In this document: positions 39,607-48,466 of the stretch, piece by piece
Numbering within the stretch: position 1 is the stretch's first letter
How the letters are laid out: each line of letters begins with the position of its first letter
Assembly: GCA_021783095.1 (NCBI GenBank)
Contig: JAJXUG010000006.1
Location: 35,259-99,258 of the forward strand
DNA from: Chloroflexota bacterium
GTDB lineage: Bacteria > Chloroflexota > Limnocylindria > Limnocylindrales > CSP1-4
DNA: 64,000 nt
Direction: 5' to 3'
The notes under the pieces: generated by a model
Seen by the model: the letters and a program-made list of their open reading frames with translations, nothing else
What the model was told of the DNA's origin: nothing
The model's database searches: none
Translations under genes and position numbers: made by a program

Positions 39607-41412
39607 ATGACCACCGTCAACACGTCCGGCCGCTTCGTCGGCGACTGGCCGAAGATCGGGATCCGCCCGGCCGTGGACGGCCGGCAGCACGGCGTCCGCG
39701 AGTCGCTCGAGGAGCAGACCCGCAACATGGCGCTGCGGACGGCCGAGCTCATCAGCGCGAACCTGCGCTACCCCGACGGCACGCCGGTCGAGTGCGTCGT
39801 GCCCGAGCACAACATCGGCGGCGTGTACGAGGCGGCCAAGGTCGCCGAGCTGTTCCGCAAGGAGGGCGTCGGCGTCTCGATCACCATCACGCCCTGCTGG
39901 TGCTACGGGTCCGAGACGATGGACATGGACCCCCTCACGCCCAAGGCTGTGTGGGGCTTCAACGGCACGGAGCGGCCGGGCGCCGTGTACCTCGCCGCCG
40001 TGCTCGCCGCGCACACGCAGAAGGGCCTGCCGGCGTTCGGCATCTACGGCCGCGACGTCCAGGACGCATCCGACGGGTCGATCCCCGACGACGTGCAGGC
40101 CAAGATCCTGCGGTTCGCGAGGGCCGGCCTCGCCGCGGCGATCCTGCGCGGCAAGTCCTACCTGTCGCTCGGCGGCGTGTCGATGGGCATCGCCGGCTCC
40201 ATCGTGGACCAGCCGTTCTTCGAGAAGTACCTCGGCATGCGCGTCGAGGCCGTCGACATGTCCGAGATCGCCCGCCGGCTCGAGGAGGGGATCTACGACC
40301 CGGCCGAGTTCGAGAAGGGGCTCGCCTGGGCGAGGGCCAACTGCCGCGAGGGAGCGGACCGCAACGAGCCGGACAAGGCGAAGACCCGCGAGGGCCTCGA
40401 CGCCGACTGGGCGACCGTGGTCAAGATGTTCCTCATCGCCCGCGACCTGCTGGTGGGCAACCCGCGGCTCGCCGAGCTGGGCCACCTCGAGGAGTCGATG
40501 GGCCGCAACGCGATCCTGGGCGGGTTCCAGGGCCAGCGCGCGTGGACGGACCACAGCCCCAACGGCGACTTCATGGAGGCGATCCTCAACTCCAGCTTCG
40601 ACTGGAACGGGATCCGGGCGCCCCACATCTTCGCGACCGAGAACGACTCGCTCAACGGCGCGTCGATGCTCCTGATGTACCTGCTCACCAACCGGGCCCA
40701 GATCTTCGCCGACGTGCGGACGTACTGGAGTCCCGATGCCGTGGAGCGGGTGACCGGGCACCGGCCCGAGGGGCTCGCCGCCGACGGGTTCATCCACCTG
40801 ATCAACTCCGGCGCGGCCACGCTCGACGCCACCGGCGCCATGACCGACGCCGACGGCAGGCCCGCGATGAAGCCGTTCTGGGAGATCACCGAGGAGGACG
40901 TCTCGGCGGCGCTGGCGGCCACGACCTGGTACCCGGGGAACCGCGGCTACTTCCGCGGCGGCGGCTACTCGAGCCAGTTCGTGTCCAGGGGCGGCATGCC
41001 CGTCACGATGGCGCGGCTCAACCTGGTCAGCGGCGCCGGGCCCGTCCTCCAGATCGCCGAGGGCTGGACCGTGGAGCTGCCGCCCGAGGTGCACAAGACG
41101 CTCGACGAGCGGACGGACCCCACCTGGCCCACCCACTGGTTCGTGCCGCGGACGACGGGCGTGGGCCCGTTCCGCGACGTGTACAGCGTGATGGCCAACT
41201 GGGCCGCCAACCACGGCGCCATCAGCTACGGCCACATCGGTGCTGACCTGATCTCGCTCGCGTCGGTGCTCCGGATCCCGGTCCACATGCACAACGTGCC
41301 CGACGAGGACGTGTTCCGGCCGAGCGCCTGGGCGAACCTGGGCACGGCCGATCCCGAGGGCGCGGATTTCCGCGCGTGCGCCAACTTCGGGCCGCTGTAC
41401 GGGCGGAGGTAG
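39607..41412 (+). CDS. fucI: L-fucose isomerase
   Basis: A 601-residue Mn-dependent ketol isomerase; the E. coli enzyme has 591. The whole sequence follows FucI closely: [69 protein letters not shown] (metal-ligand region), [28 protein letters not shown], and [18 protein letters not shown] with the metal-binding His. It converts L-fucose to L-fuculose, and also D-arabinose or L-galactose-type aldoses. GGGAGA precedes the ATG. Last gene of the plus-strand operon. No class II fuculose-1-phosphate aldolase (FucA) is present in the window. Confidence 0.96.
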   Translation: MTTVNTSGRFVGDWPKIGIRPAVDGRQHGVRESLEEQTRNMALRTAELISANLRYPDGTPVECVVPEHNIGGVYEAAKVAELFRKEGVGVSITITPCWCYGSETMDMDPLTPKAVWGFNGTERPGAVYLAAVLAAHTQKGLPAFGIYGRDVQDASDGSIPDDVQAKILRFARAGLAAAILRGKSYLSLGGVSMGIAGSIVDQPFFEKYLGMRVEAVDMSEIARRLEEGIYDPAEFEKGLAWARANCREGADRNEPDKAKTREGLDADWATVVKMFLIARDLLVGNPRLAELGHLEESMGRNAILGGFQGQRAWTDHSPNGDFMEAILNSSFDWNGIRAPHIFATENDSLNGASMLLMYLLTNRAQIFADVRTYWSPDAVERVTGHRPEGLAADGFIHLINSGAATLDATGAMTDADGRPAMKPFWEITEEDVSAALAATTWYPGNRGYFRGGGYSSQFVSRGGMPVTMARLNLVSGAGPVLQIAEGWTVELPPEVHKTLDERTDPTWPTHWFVPRTTGVGPFRDVYSVMANWAANHGAISYGHIGADLISLASVLRIPVHMHNVPDEDVFRPSAWANLGTADPEGADFRACANFGPLYGRR

Positions 41413-41537
41413 GGGGGCGCTACTCCTTCGGCCCGTCGGGCGTACCGCTCCTCCGGCGCCCGGCGGGCCTTCTGATTCCCGGCCTCGGCGGGGACGAGGC
41501 AGTTCCTTCCGCAGGTCTGGAGCGCGTCTGCGCCCCC

Positions 41538-41762
41538 TCAGGATTCCTCAAGGCTGAGCAGATCGCCCGGTGTACACGACAGGGCCTCGCACAACGCGGT
41601 CAGGGTCGAGAACCGGATTGCTCGAGCCCGTCCGTTCTTGAGCACAGAGAGGTTCGCCTGCGTGATGCCGACCCGCTCGGCGAGCTGGGTCAAGGTCATC
41701 CCCCGCTCAGCGACCAGCCGGTCGATGTTCACCCGGATCCGGTGCTCCTCGTCGGGGGGCAC
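41538..41762 (-). CDS. XRE-family HTH regulator (DUF2975 partner)
   Basis: A 74-residue DNA-binding protein. The helix-turn-helix is MTLTQLAERVGITQANLSVLKNGRA, read in parts, followed by AIRFSTLTALCEALSCTPGDLL. This compact type typically follows a DUF2975 membrane protein and controls the pair. A GTG at 41762 lies two bases after the stop of the DUF2975 gene; longer in-frame versions would overlap that gene. Target unknown; probably autoregulatory. Confidence 0.85.
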   Translation of the reverse strand: MPPDEEHRIRVNIDRLVAERGMTLTQLAERVGITQANLSVLKNGRARAIRFSTLTALCEALSCTPGDLLSLEES

Positions 41763-41764
41763 AG

Positions 41765-42268
41765 TCAGATGACCCCCTCGAGCTCGTCCCGCAGCGCGAC
41801 GCCGCGGCGGACGACCTCGCCGACAAGTCCGAGGCAGGCGCCGATGGCCGGCCACCAGAGGGCGGGCCCCAACGACGAGATCAGCGACGCCAGGGTGGGG
41901 ACGGCGACCACGTCAGGCGGGCGCGCGCCCCAGGAAAGGGCGCCGGCGAAGCCCACATGGCAGATGAACGCCCCCACGCCAGCCGAAGCGGCGACCTGAC
42001 CGACCCGCGTCAACCGCGCCGCCGCCGCCGCTGTGAAGGTCGCGCCCCGGCGCACCGAGCGCGCCCACCGTGCGAGCAGGCCCAGCACGGCCGCCAGGAC
42101 GAGCGGCTGCGGCACCGCCGCCAGCACGGCGAGCAGCCTCAGGCCCAGGGACGGGTCAGCGAGGAGCACCGTCACCTGGTCGTCGACAGGGCTGAGCTGG
42201 GCGCCTGCCGGGATGGACCCGGCGGCGGCCGTGATCCCTAGTGCCGATGCCGGGACCCGGACCGCCAA
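41765..42268 (-). CDS. DUF2975-like membrane protein, N-terminus apparently shortened
   Basis: A 167-residue protein with four hydrophobic segments (LRLLAVLAAVPQPLVLAAVLGLLARW, HVGFAGALSW, and others), the pattern of DUF2975 proteins that pair with a small XRE regulator. The only start I find is a TTG at 42268, which begins in the middle of the first membrane helix. The in-frame residues upstream (FQLVACFIGGLA) continue that helix back to the stop codon of the E2-E3 gene, with no ATG or GTG. So either TTG is used, or the 5' end was lost when the neighbouring operon was joined here. Confidence 0.65.
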   Translation of the reverse strand: MAVRVPASALGITAAAGSIPAGAQLSPVDDQVTVLLADPSLGLRLLAVLAAVPQPLVLAAVLGLLARWARSVRRGATFTAAAAARLTRVGQVAASAGVGAFICHVGFAGALSWGARPPDVVAVPTLASLISSLGPALWWPAIGACLGLVGEVVRRGVALRDELEGVI

Positions 42269-42313
42269 GCCCCCGATGAAGCACGCGACGAGCTGGAACG
42301 CCGCCCACCCCGC

Positions 42314-45046
42314 CTAGAAGTTGATCGAGCGCCCCCGGACGGCCATCGCCGCCTCGCCCAGCACCTCGGACAGCGTCGGGTGGGGGTGGGTGGCGGCGCC
42401 CACCTCGTCAACCGTGGCGCCCAGGGCCGTGGCCAGCGAGGCCTCGGCGATGAGCTCGGTCGCGTGGGGGCCGATGACGTGGACGCCCAGGATGGCGCCG
42501 GTCTCGGCGTGCGCGATGACCTTGGCGAAGCCCTCGCGCGAGCCGTGGATCACCGCCTTGGCGATCGCCTGGAAGGGGACCCTGCCCACCCGGACCGGGA
42601 GCCCGCGCTCCGCGCACTGGGCCTCGGTGAGGCCGACCGACGCGATCTCGGGGCGGGTGTAGGTGGCGCGCGGCTGGTTGGCGTAGTCCATGGGGTGGAC
42701 GTCGGGCTCGCCGGCGAGCGCGTGGACCGCGGTCAGGCCCTCGTGCGCGGCCGTGTGCGCGAGCAGGAGCCCGCCCACGAGGTCGCCGATGGCCCACAGG
42801 TGGGGCTCGTCGGTGCGCATGAGGCCGTCGACCTTGACGAAGCCGCGCTCGAGGGTCGCCCTGATGGTCTCGAGGCCCAGGTCCTCAGTGTTGGGCGCCC
42901 GACCCGTTGCCACCAGGATGGCGTCGGCCGTGAGCTCGGCGCGCTCGCCGCCCTCCGGGCCGACCGTGATGCGCACGCCGTCTTCGCCCGCGATCACGGA
43001 CGCCTGATCGAAGCGCGCGTTGGTCATCACCGTGATGCCGCGGCGCTCGAAGCTGCGCTGGAGCTCGCGCGACACCTCGGCGTCCTCGAGCGGGACGACC
43101 GCGGGGAGGTACTCGAGGAGCGTGACCTTGACGCCGAGGTCGTGGAATGCGGACGCGAACTCCGCCCCGACGGCGCCCGCGCCGATCACGATGAGGCTCG
43201 GGGGCAGCTCCACCATGCGGAGCACGTCGTCGGAGGTGAGGATCCGGACCCCGTCGGGGACGAGGCCGGGCAGGCTCTTCACGCGCGAGCCGGTGGCCAG
43301 GATCACGTCGTTGGCCCGCAGGACCCGCTCGCCGCCGGCGCCCGGCGTCCCGTCCGTCCCGTGGAGCAGGACGCGGACGCGCCCGGCCCCGTCGAGGCGC
43401 CCGCGCCCGCCGACCCACTCGACCTTGTTCTTGCCGACCAGGCTCTTGAGGCCGGTCCACATGCGCCGGACGACCGCGTCCTTGTTCGCGGCGACCGCGG
43501 CGTAGTCGATCGCCAAGCCGGAGGTGTGCACGCCCAGGCCCGCGCCCGTGTCGCGGACGCGGTGGGCGAGGTCGGCCGACTCCAGGATCGCCTTGGTGGG
43601 GATGCAGCCGCGGTGGAGGCAGGTTCCGCCGATCTTGTCGGCGTCGACGAGGGCGACCTTCAGGCCGAGCTGGGCGGCCCGGAAGGCCGCGCTGTACCCG
43701 CCGGTCCCGGCGCCCAGGACGACGACGTCGAACCAGTCGGGGTCGTCGGGGAAGCGCGGACGGGCGGGCTCGGGCGGTGTCGCTGTCCCGAGGCGGAACC
43801 CGTCGGCGGCCTCGAGGCGGCCCTGGAGCGCGCGGGTGAACTGGGCGCCCATCGCCCCGTCCACGATGCGGTGGTCGGCCGACAGCGTGAGCTTCATCAC
43901 CTGGCGGACCTCGACCCGGCCGTCCACGGCCACCGGCGTCGGGATCGCGGCGGACACGGCGAGGATCGCCGCCTCGCCCGGGTTGATGATCGCGCTGAAC
44001 TCCTCGACCCCGAACATGCCCAGGTTCGACACCGTGAACGTGGAGCCCGTCAGGTCGTCCACCGATGCGGTCCCGGCGCGGGCGGCTGCGGCGAGCGCGG
44101 CGGCGCGGTCGTGGAGCTCGGCCACCGTGAGCTGGTCGGCGTCGCGGATGACCGGCACGAGCAGGCCGCTCGGGACGGACACGGCCATGCCCAGGTGGAC
44201 GCGCGAGCGCGGCCAGACCGAGGTGCCGTCGGTGCGCGCGTTGACGTCGGGGAACTCGGCCAGGGTGTCGGCGGTGGCCGCGAGGACGAAGTCCGTGACG
44301 GTGAGGCTCGACCCGGACGCCTTGAGCTGGGCGCGCAGGGCGAGCAGCCTGGTCACGTCAGGCGCGACGGTGACCGTGAAGTGGGGCGTGGTCTGCCAGG
44401 ACGACGTGAGGCGCTCCGCGATGACGCGACGCATGCGCGACATGGGCCGCGGGGCCTCCTCGCCGGGGACGGCGGGACCGGCGGCGGGCGCCTTCGCCCC
44501 GGGGGATGCGCTCACCGCGATCGCCGATTCGACATCGCGTTCGACGATGCGGCCGTCAGGCCCGGTGCCGCGGAGCGAGGACGGGTCGATCCCGGCTGAG
44601 ACGGCGAGGCGCCGGGCGCGCGGGCTGATGCGGAGGTCGCCGACGGGCGCCGGGGCCGGGGCGGACGGACGTGAGGAGGTCGACGAGGCCGAACCAGGGA
44701 CCGACGAAGCCCAAGCCGGCGCGGCCGATGAGCCCGAAGCCGGCGAACCCGCCGAAGCGGATGGAACCGGAGCGGGAGCGGGCGCCGGCGTCTCCGGGAT
44801 CGCCTCGCCCGGCTGGCCGATCCAGCCGCAGACGCCATTGACCGGGACGGTCTCGCCTTCGGCCGCGACCTGCGCGAGGAGGACGCCCTCCTCGAAGGTC
44901 TCGACCTCCATCGTGCTCTTGTCGGTCTCGATCTCGAACAGGACGTCGCCCCGGTGGACGGGGTCGCCCACCGTCTTGCGCCAGATGGTGAGGGTGCACT
45001 CCTCGGTCATCTGGCCGGGCTTGGGCATCAGGATCGGGCGGGCCAT
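42314..45046 (-). CDS. Fused 2-oxoacid (acetoin-type) dehydrogenase E2-E3 protein
   Basis: A single 910-residue protein. Residues 2-80: lipoyl domain with the lipoylated Lys in IETDKSTMEV. 85-135: Pro/Ala/Ser linker. About 138-175: subunit-binding domain (RISPRARRLAVSAGIDPSSL). About 205-430: E2 catalytic domain with SADHRIVDGAMGAQF (catalytic His and Asp). From about 445: complete dihydrolipoyl dehydrogenase with FAD motif VVLGAGTGGYSAAFRA, redox disulfide GGTCLHRGCIPTKA, NAD site VIGAGAVGAEFASAF and active-site ATHPHPTLSE. E2 and E3 are normally separate. No stop or frameshift separates them. AAGGAGG precedes the ATG, 29 bases after the E1 gene. Confidence 0.93.
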   Translation of the reverse strand: MARPILMPKPGQMTEECTLTIWRKTVGDPVHRGDVLFEIETDKSTMEVETFEEGVLLAQVAAEGETVPVNGVCGWIGQPGEAIPETPAPAPAPVPSASAGSPASGSSAAPAWASSVPGSASSTSSRPSAPAPAPVGDLRISPRARRLAVSAGIDPSSLRGTGPDGRIVERDVESAIAVSASPGAKAPAAGPAVPGEEAPRPMSRMRRVIAERLTSSWQTTPHFTVTVAPDVTRLLALRAQLKASGSSLTVTDFVLAATADTLAEFPDVNARTDGTSVWPRSRVHLGMAVSVPSGLLVPVIRDADQLTVAELHDRAAALAAAARAGTASVDDLTGSTFTVSNLGMFGVEEFSAIINPGEAAILAVSAAIPTPVAVDGRVEVRQVMKLTLSADHRIVDGAMGAQFTRALQGRLEAADGFRLGTATPPEPARPRFPDDPDWFDVVVLGAGTGGYSAAFRAAQLGLKVALVDADKIGGTCLHRGCIPTKAILESADLAHRVRDTGAGLGVHTSGLAIDYAAVAANKDAVVRRMWTGLKSLVGKNKVEWVGGRGRLDGAGRVRVLLHGTDGTPGAGGERVLRANDVILATGSRVKSLPGLVPDGVRILTSDDVLRMVELPPSLIVIGAGAVGAEFASAFHDLGVKVTLLEYLPAVVPLEDAEVSRELQRSFERRGITVMTNARFDQASVIAGEDGVRITVGPEGGERAELTADAILVATGRAPNTEDLGLETIRATLERGFVKVDGLMRTDEPHLWAIGDLVGGLLLAHTAAHEGLTAVHALAGEPDVHPMDYANQPRATYTRPEIASVGLTEAQCAERGLPVRVGRVPFQAIAKAVIHGSREGFAKVIAHAETGAILGVHVIGPHATELIAEASLATALGATVDEVGAATHPHPTLSEVLGEAAMAVRGRSINF

Positions 45047-45075
45047 CGGTCGGCCTCCTTCGGTCGGTCGGGCGG

Positions 45076-47397
45076 TCAGACGATGGCCGTGACGGCGGCC
45101 ACGATGTCGGCCGGCGTCGGCAGGAACGCCTTCTCGAGCGCCTCCGCCTGCGGGCTGATCCCGGGCGCCGCGCCGACGCGCCCCACGGGCCCGTCGAGGT
45201 CGTCGAACGCCTCGGCCTGGATCCGCGCCACGACCTCGTTCACGAAGCTGTTGGTGAGGATCGCCTGCGCGGCCACCACGACGCGCCCGGTCTTGCGCAC
45301 GGACGCCAGCACCGCCTCCATGTCCAGCGGGACGAGCGTGCGCAGGTCGATGACCTCCGCCGCAAGCCCGTGCTCGGCCGCCAGGATGTCGGCGGCGGCG
45401 AGCGCGTCGGGGACGGCCGGCCCCCACGCGACGACCGTCGCGTCCGTGCCCTCGCGGGCGATCCGCGCCACCCCGATGGGCGTCGTGTACTCGCCCTCGG
45501 GGACCACGCCCTTGGTGGAGTAGAGGCTCTGGCTCTCGACGAACACGACCGGGTTGTTGGTCCGGATCGCGCTCTTGAGCAGGCCCTTGGCGTCCTCGGC
45601 CGTAGCCGGGTAGACCACCCACAGCCCCGGGGTGTGCGTGAACAGGCTCTCGAGGCTCTGGCTGTGCTGGCCGCCATAACCCTTGCCGGCGCCCACCGAA
45701 CATCGGTAGACGACGGGGACCTCGACCTGGCCGCCCGACATGTAGTGCCACTTGGCGGCCTGGTTCGCGATCTGGTCTGACGACATCAAAGCGAAGTCCA
45801 TGTACATCAGCTCGACCACGGGCCGCAGGCCCACGATCCCGGCGCCGACCGCCGTCCCGCAGATGCACGCCTCGGAGATCGGCGTGTTGAACACGCGTCG
45901 TCGGCCGAAGGCCTCCATGAGGCCCTTGGTCAGCTTGAACGCGCCGCCGTAGTCGGCCACGTCCTCGCCGTAGAAGATCACGCGGTTGTCGCGCAGCATC
46001 TCCTCGACGAGTGCCTCGCGGAGCGCGTCGCGGTAGAGGATCCGGCCGTCGCCGTCGCGCTTGGCGACCGGCGGCTGGGCGGCGACGACCACCTCGCTCG
46101 CGCCCTGCGGGAGCACGTCTGATGTGCCGTCGGTGTAGAGCAGGTCGAGCAGGCTCGAGGGCGCCGGGTCCGTGGCGGCGGCGGCGCGCTGGGCGGCGCG
46201 GGCGTTGCGCTCCGCGGCGGCGGCGACGACGGCCGCCACCTCGTCCGCGGTCGCGGCGCCGGACTGAACCAGCTGCGCCTTGAGATTCTCGATCGGGTCG
46301 ACCGCCCGCCAGGAGGCCTCCTCCTCGCGCGTCCGGTACTCGTTGCGCGGGTCGGACAGCGAGTGGCCGTAGTAGCGGTACGTGGACGCCTCGATGAGCA
46401 CCGGACCCTCGCCGCGGCGGCAGAGCTCGGCGGCCCGCGTCACCGCGTCGCGCACGGCCAGCACGTCCATGCCGTTGACGACCTCGGCGTGCATGTTGTC
46501 GTCGGAGAAGCCGGCCGCGCGGCGGGCGAGGTGGGTGACGCCGGTGACCTCGTCGTCGGTCCGGTGCGTCATCCCGTAGTGGTTGTTCTGGATGAAGTAG
46601 ATGACCGGCAGCCCGAACGGCCGGTCGCCCGCGTAGTGGTTGGTCCACTGGCTCTGGGCCGCCCAGTTGAGCGCCTCGAGCACCACGCCGTTCGCGTAGG
46701 CGCCGTCGCCCGCGAAGCAGCACACAACCGCGTCCGTGCCCTCGTAGCGGTGGGCCATCGCGGCGCCGGTCGCGATCGGCACCGAGCCGCCGACGATCGC
46801 GTTGGCGCCCAGGTTGCCCGTGGAGAAGTCACCGATGTGCATGCCGCCGCCGCGGCCCCGGCCATAGCCCTCGTCCTTGCCGAACAGCTCGGCGATGACC
46901 TTGTAGAGGTGCTCCTCCAGGGCAGCCGCGAGCAGCTCGTCGCGGGTGCCGTCGGCGCGGCCGAGGCGGGCGCGCAGCTGGTCCTCGCTCATCTGCCGGA
47001 TCGCCGAGAAGCCCTTGGCGATCGCATCGCCGTGGCCGCGGTGGCTGGAGGTCACGTTGTCCGAGATCCGCAGCACGGACGACGCGCCGACGGCGGACGC
47101 CTCCTGGCCGATCGAGACGTGGGTCGGGCCGCGGTAGTCGTAGGCCGGGAGCGGCTCGTAGCCGCCGCCGCCACGCAGCCGGACGATCATCTCCTCCATC
47201 TCGCGGATGGCGAGCATGTCGTCGAGCAGCGCGAGGGCCGAGGCGTGGTCGAGTCGCCCAGCGGCGAGCTCCGTGCCGAGGTCGCCCTGGTAGGCGAAGC
47301 CGCGGAGGGTGCCCAGCTGCTCCTCGAACGGCTCGAAGTCCGGGCGGGCGTCGCTGTGGAAGACGATGGACGGGTCGGGCCGGACGTCGAGGGTCAT
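45076..47397 (-). CDS. Fused E1 alpha-beta subunit of a TPP-dependent dehydrogenase complex
   Basis: A 773-residue protein. Alpha part (about 40-390): YRGPTHVSIGQEASAVGA, TPP/Mg motif CCFAGDGAYANGVVLEALNWAA with N in QNNHYGMTH, and STYRYYGHSLSDPRNEYRT phosphorylation-loop-like segment. Beta part (about 440-773): VIFYGEDVADYGGAFKLTKGL, RVFNTPISEACICGTAVGAGI, and LYSTKGVVPEGEYTTPIG. Two subunits that are normally separate are joined by an Ala-rich linker. Substrate is not set by the motifs: pyruvate, branched-chain oxoacid and acetoin dehydrogenases share them. GGAG precedes the ATG. Placed in a sugar-kinase/dehydrogenase operon rather than with lipoate genes. Confidence 0.92.
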   Translation of the reverse strand: MTLDVRPDPSIVFHSDARPDFEPFEEQLGTLRGFAYQGDLGTELAAGRLDHASALALLDDMLAIREMEEMIVRLRGGGGYEPLPAYDYRGPTHVSIGQEASAVGASSVLRISDNVTSSHRGHGDAIAKGFSAIRQMSEDQLRARLGRADGTRDELLAAALEEHLYKVIAELFGKDEGYGRGRGGGMHIGDFSTGNLGANAIVGGSVPIATGAAMAHRYEGTDAVVCCFAGDGAYANGVVLEALNWAAQSQWTNHYAGDRPFGLPVIYFIQNNHYGMTHRTDDEVTGVTHLARRAAGFSDDNMHAEVVNGMDVLAVRDAVTRAAELCRRGEGPVLIEASTYRYYGHSLSDPRNEYRTREEEASWRAVDPIENLKAQLVQSGAATADEVAAVVAAAAERNARAAQRAAAATDPAPSSLLDLLYTDGTSDVLPQGASEVVVAAQPPVAKRDGDGRILYRDALREALVEEMLRDNRVIFYGEDVADYGGAFKLTKGLMEAFGRRRVFNTPISEACICGTAVGAGIVGLRPVVELMYMDFALMSSDQIANQAAKWHYMSGGQVEVPVVYRCSVGAGKGYGGQHSQSLESLFTHTPGLWVVYPATAEDAKGLLKSAIRTNNPVVFVESQSLYSTKGVVPEGEYTTPIGVARIAREGTDATVVAWGPAVPDALAAADILAAEHGLAAEVIDLRTLVPLDMEAVLASVRKTGRVVVAAQAILTNSFVNEVVARIQAEAFDDLDGPVGRVGAAPGISPQAEALEKAFLPTPADIVAAVTAIV

Positions 47398-47449
47398 CGG
47401 GTTCTCCAGGGCTGCGGGCGGGGAGGGCGGGTGTCAGAGGGGCATGCGG

Positions 47450-48466
47450 TCATCGCGGGCCCTCGGGAGTGGGCCGGACGATGACCTTCGAGCCGGCGCG
47501 TCTGGCCGCTTCGGCCATGGCGCGGTCCGCGTGGTCGATGGGGTGGACGGCGGTCACGACCTCGCCCGGCCGGATCCGGCCAGCGAGCGCGATCGCCTCG
47601 GGGTAGACGTGGTTCATGCGGCGCGAGAACCGCAGGTCGAGGCCCTTGCGCCGGAGGAGCGAGGCCGGGATCCACGTCGTGTCGCCGGCCGGGATGCCGG
47701 CCACCACGACGCGCGACCCGGGCTTCACCAGCGCGGCGGCCGTGCGCACGGCGTCGTCGTCGCCCGCGATCTCGACCGCGGTGTCGAGCGGCCGCCCGCC
47801 GAGCGCCGCGCGCAGGACGTCGACCTCGAGGCCGCCGTCGACGAGCGCGGCCGTCGCCCCGTCGCGGCGCGCCGCCTCGACGCGGTGGGGGAGCCGGTCG
47901 GTCGCGACCACAGCCGATGCGCCCGACGCGAGCGCCAGCCGGATGAGCAGCCGCCCGATGGGCCCGGCGCCGAACACGCCGATCGTGTCGCCGGGGCGCA
48001 GCTGCGCCAGGCGCATGGCGTGGATGGCCACGCCCAAAGGCTCGAGCATCGCGCCGGCGATGTCGTCGATGGCGTCGGGGAGCGGCACCAGCCGGTCCTC
48101 CGGCCAGGCGATGAGCTCGCGCATCGCGCCGTCGGTTGCGCTGTGGCCGAGGAAGCGCACGTCGGGGCACAGGTGCGGCAGCCCTCGGGCGCAGACGTCG
48201 CAGCGGCCGCACGGGATGTTCGGGTCGATCGCCACGCGCGTGCCGGCCCGTGGCCCGCTCGCGATGACGCCTGCCGCCTCGTGGCCCAGGACGAGCGGGC
48301 GGGAGAGCACCGCGTCGCCGATCGAGGACTCCTCGTACCAGTGCAGGTCCGAGCCGCAGATCCCCACCGCGCCCACGCGCACCAGCACTTCGCCCGCGCC
48401 CGGGACGGGCACCGGCTCCTCGGCCACCCGGATGTCGCCCGGGCCATGGAGGCGTGCCGTCTTCAC
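47450..48466 (-). CDS. Zinc-dependent medium-chain dehydrogenase (sorbitol/xylitol-dehydrogenase-like)
   Basis: A 338-residue MDR enzyme. Catalytic zinc residues in AVGICGSDLHWYEES and LVLGHEAAGV; structural zinc loop NIPCGRCDVCARGLPHLC; Rossmann motif TIGVFGAGPIGRLLIRLALA. The GSDLHWY signature is that of polyol dehydrogenases (sorbitol, xylitol, L-idonate). GTG start at 48466 overlaps the stop of the previous gene (GTGA) and has GGAGGAGG upstream. In this operon it could oxidise a polyol or the tetrose released downstream; I cannot decide. Confidence 0.88.
   Translation of the reverse strand: MKTARLHGPGDIRVAEEPVPVPGAGEVLVRVGAVGICGSDLHWYEESSIGDAVLSRPLVLGHEAAGVIASGPRAGTRVAIDPNIPCGRCDVCARGLPHLCPDVRFLGHSATDGAMRELIAWPEDRLVPLPDAIDDIAGAMLEPLGVAIHAMRLAQLRPGDTIGVFGAGPIGRLLIRLALASGASAVVATDRLPHRVEAARRDGATAALVDGGLEVDVLRAALGGRPLDTAVEIAGDDDAVRTAAALVKPGSRVVVAGIPAGDTTWIPASLLRRKGLDLRFSRRMNHVYPEAIALAGRIRPGEVVTAVHPIDHADRAMAEAARRAGSKVIVRPTPEGPR

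Noticed and set aside
42380..44599. Long plus-strand frame opposite the E2-E3 gene
   Set aside because: Antisense shadow of a complete enzyme; no ribosome-binding site and no recognisable domain.
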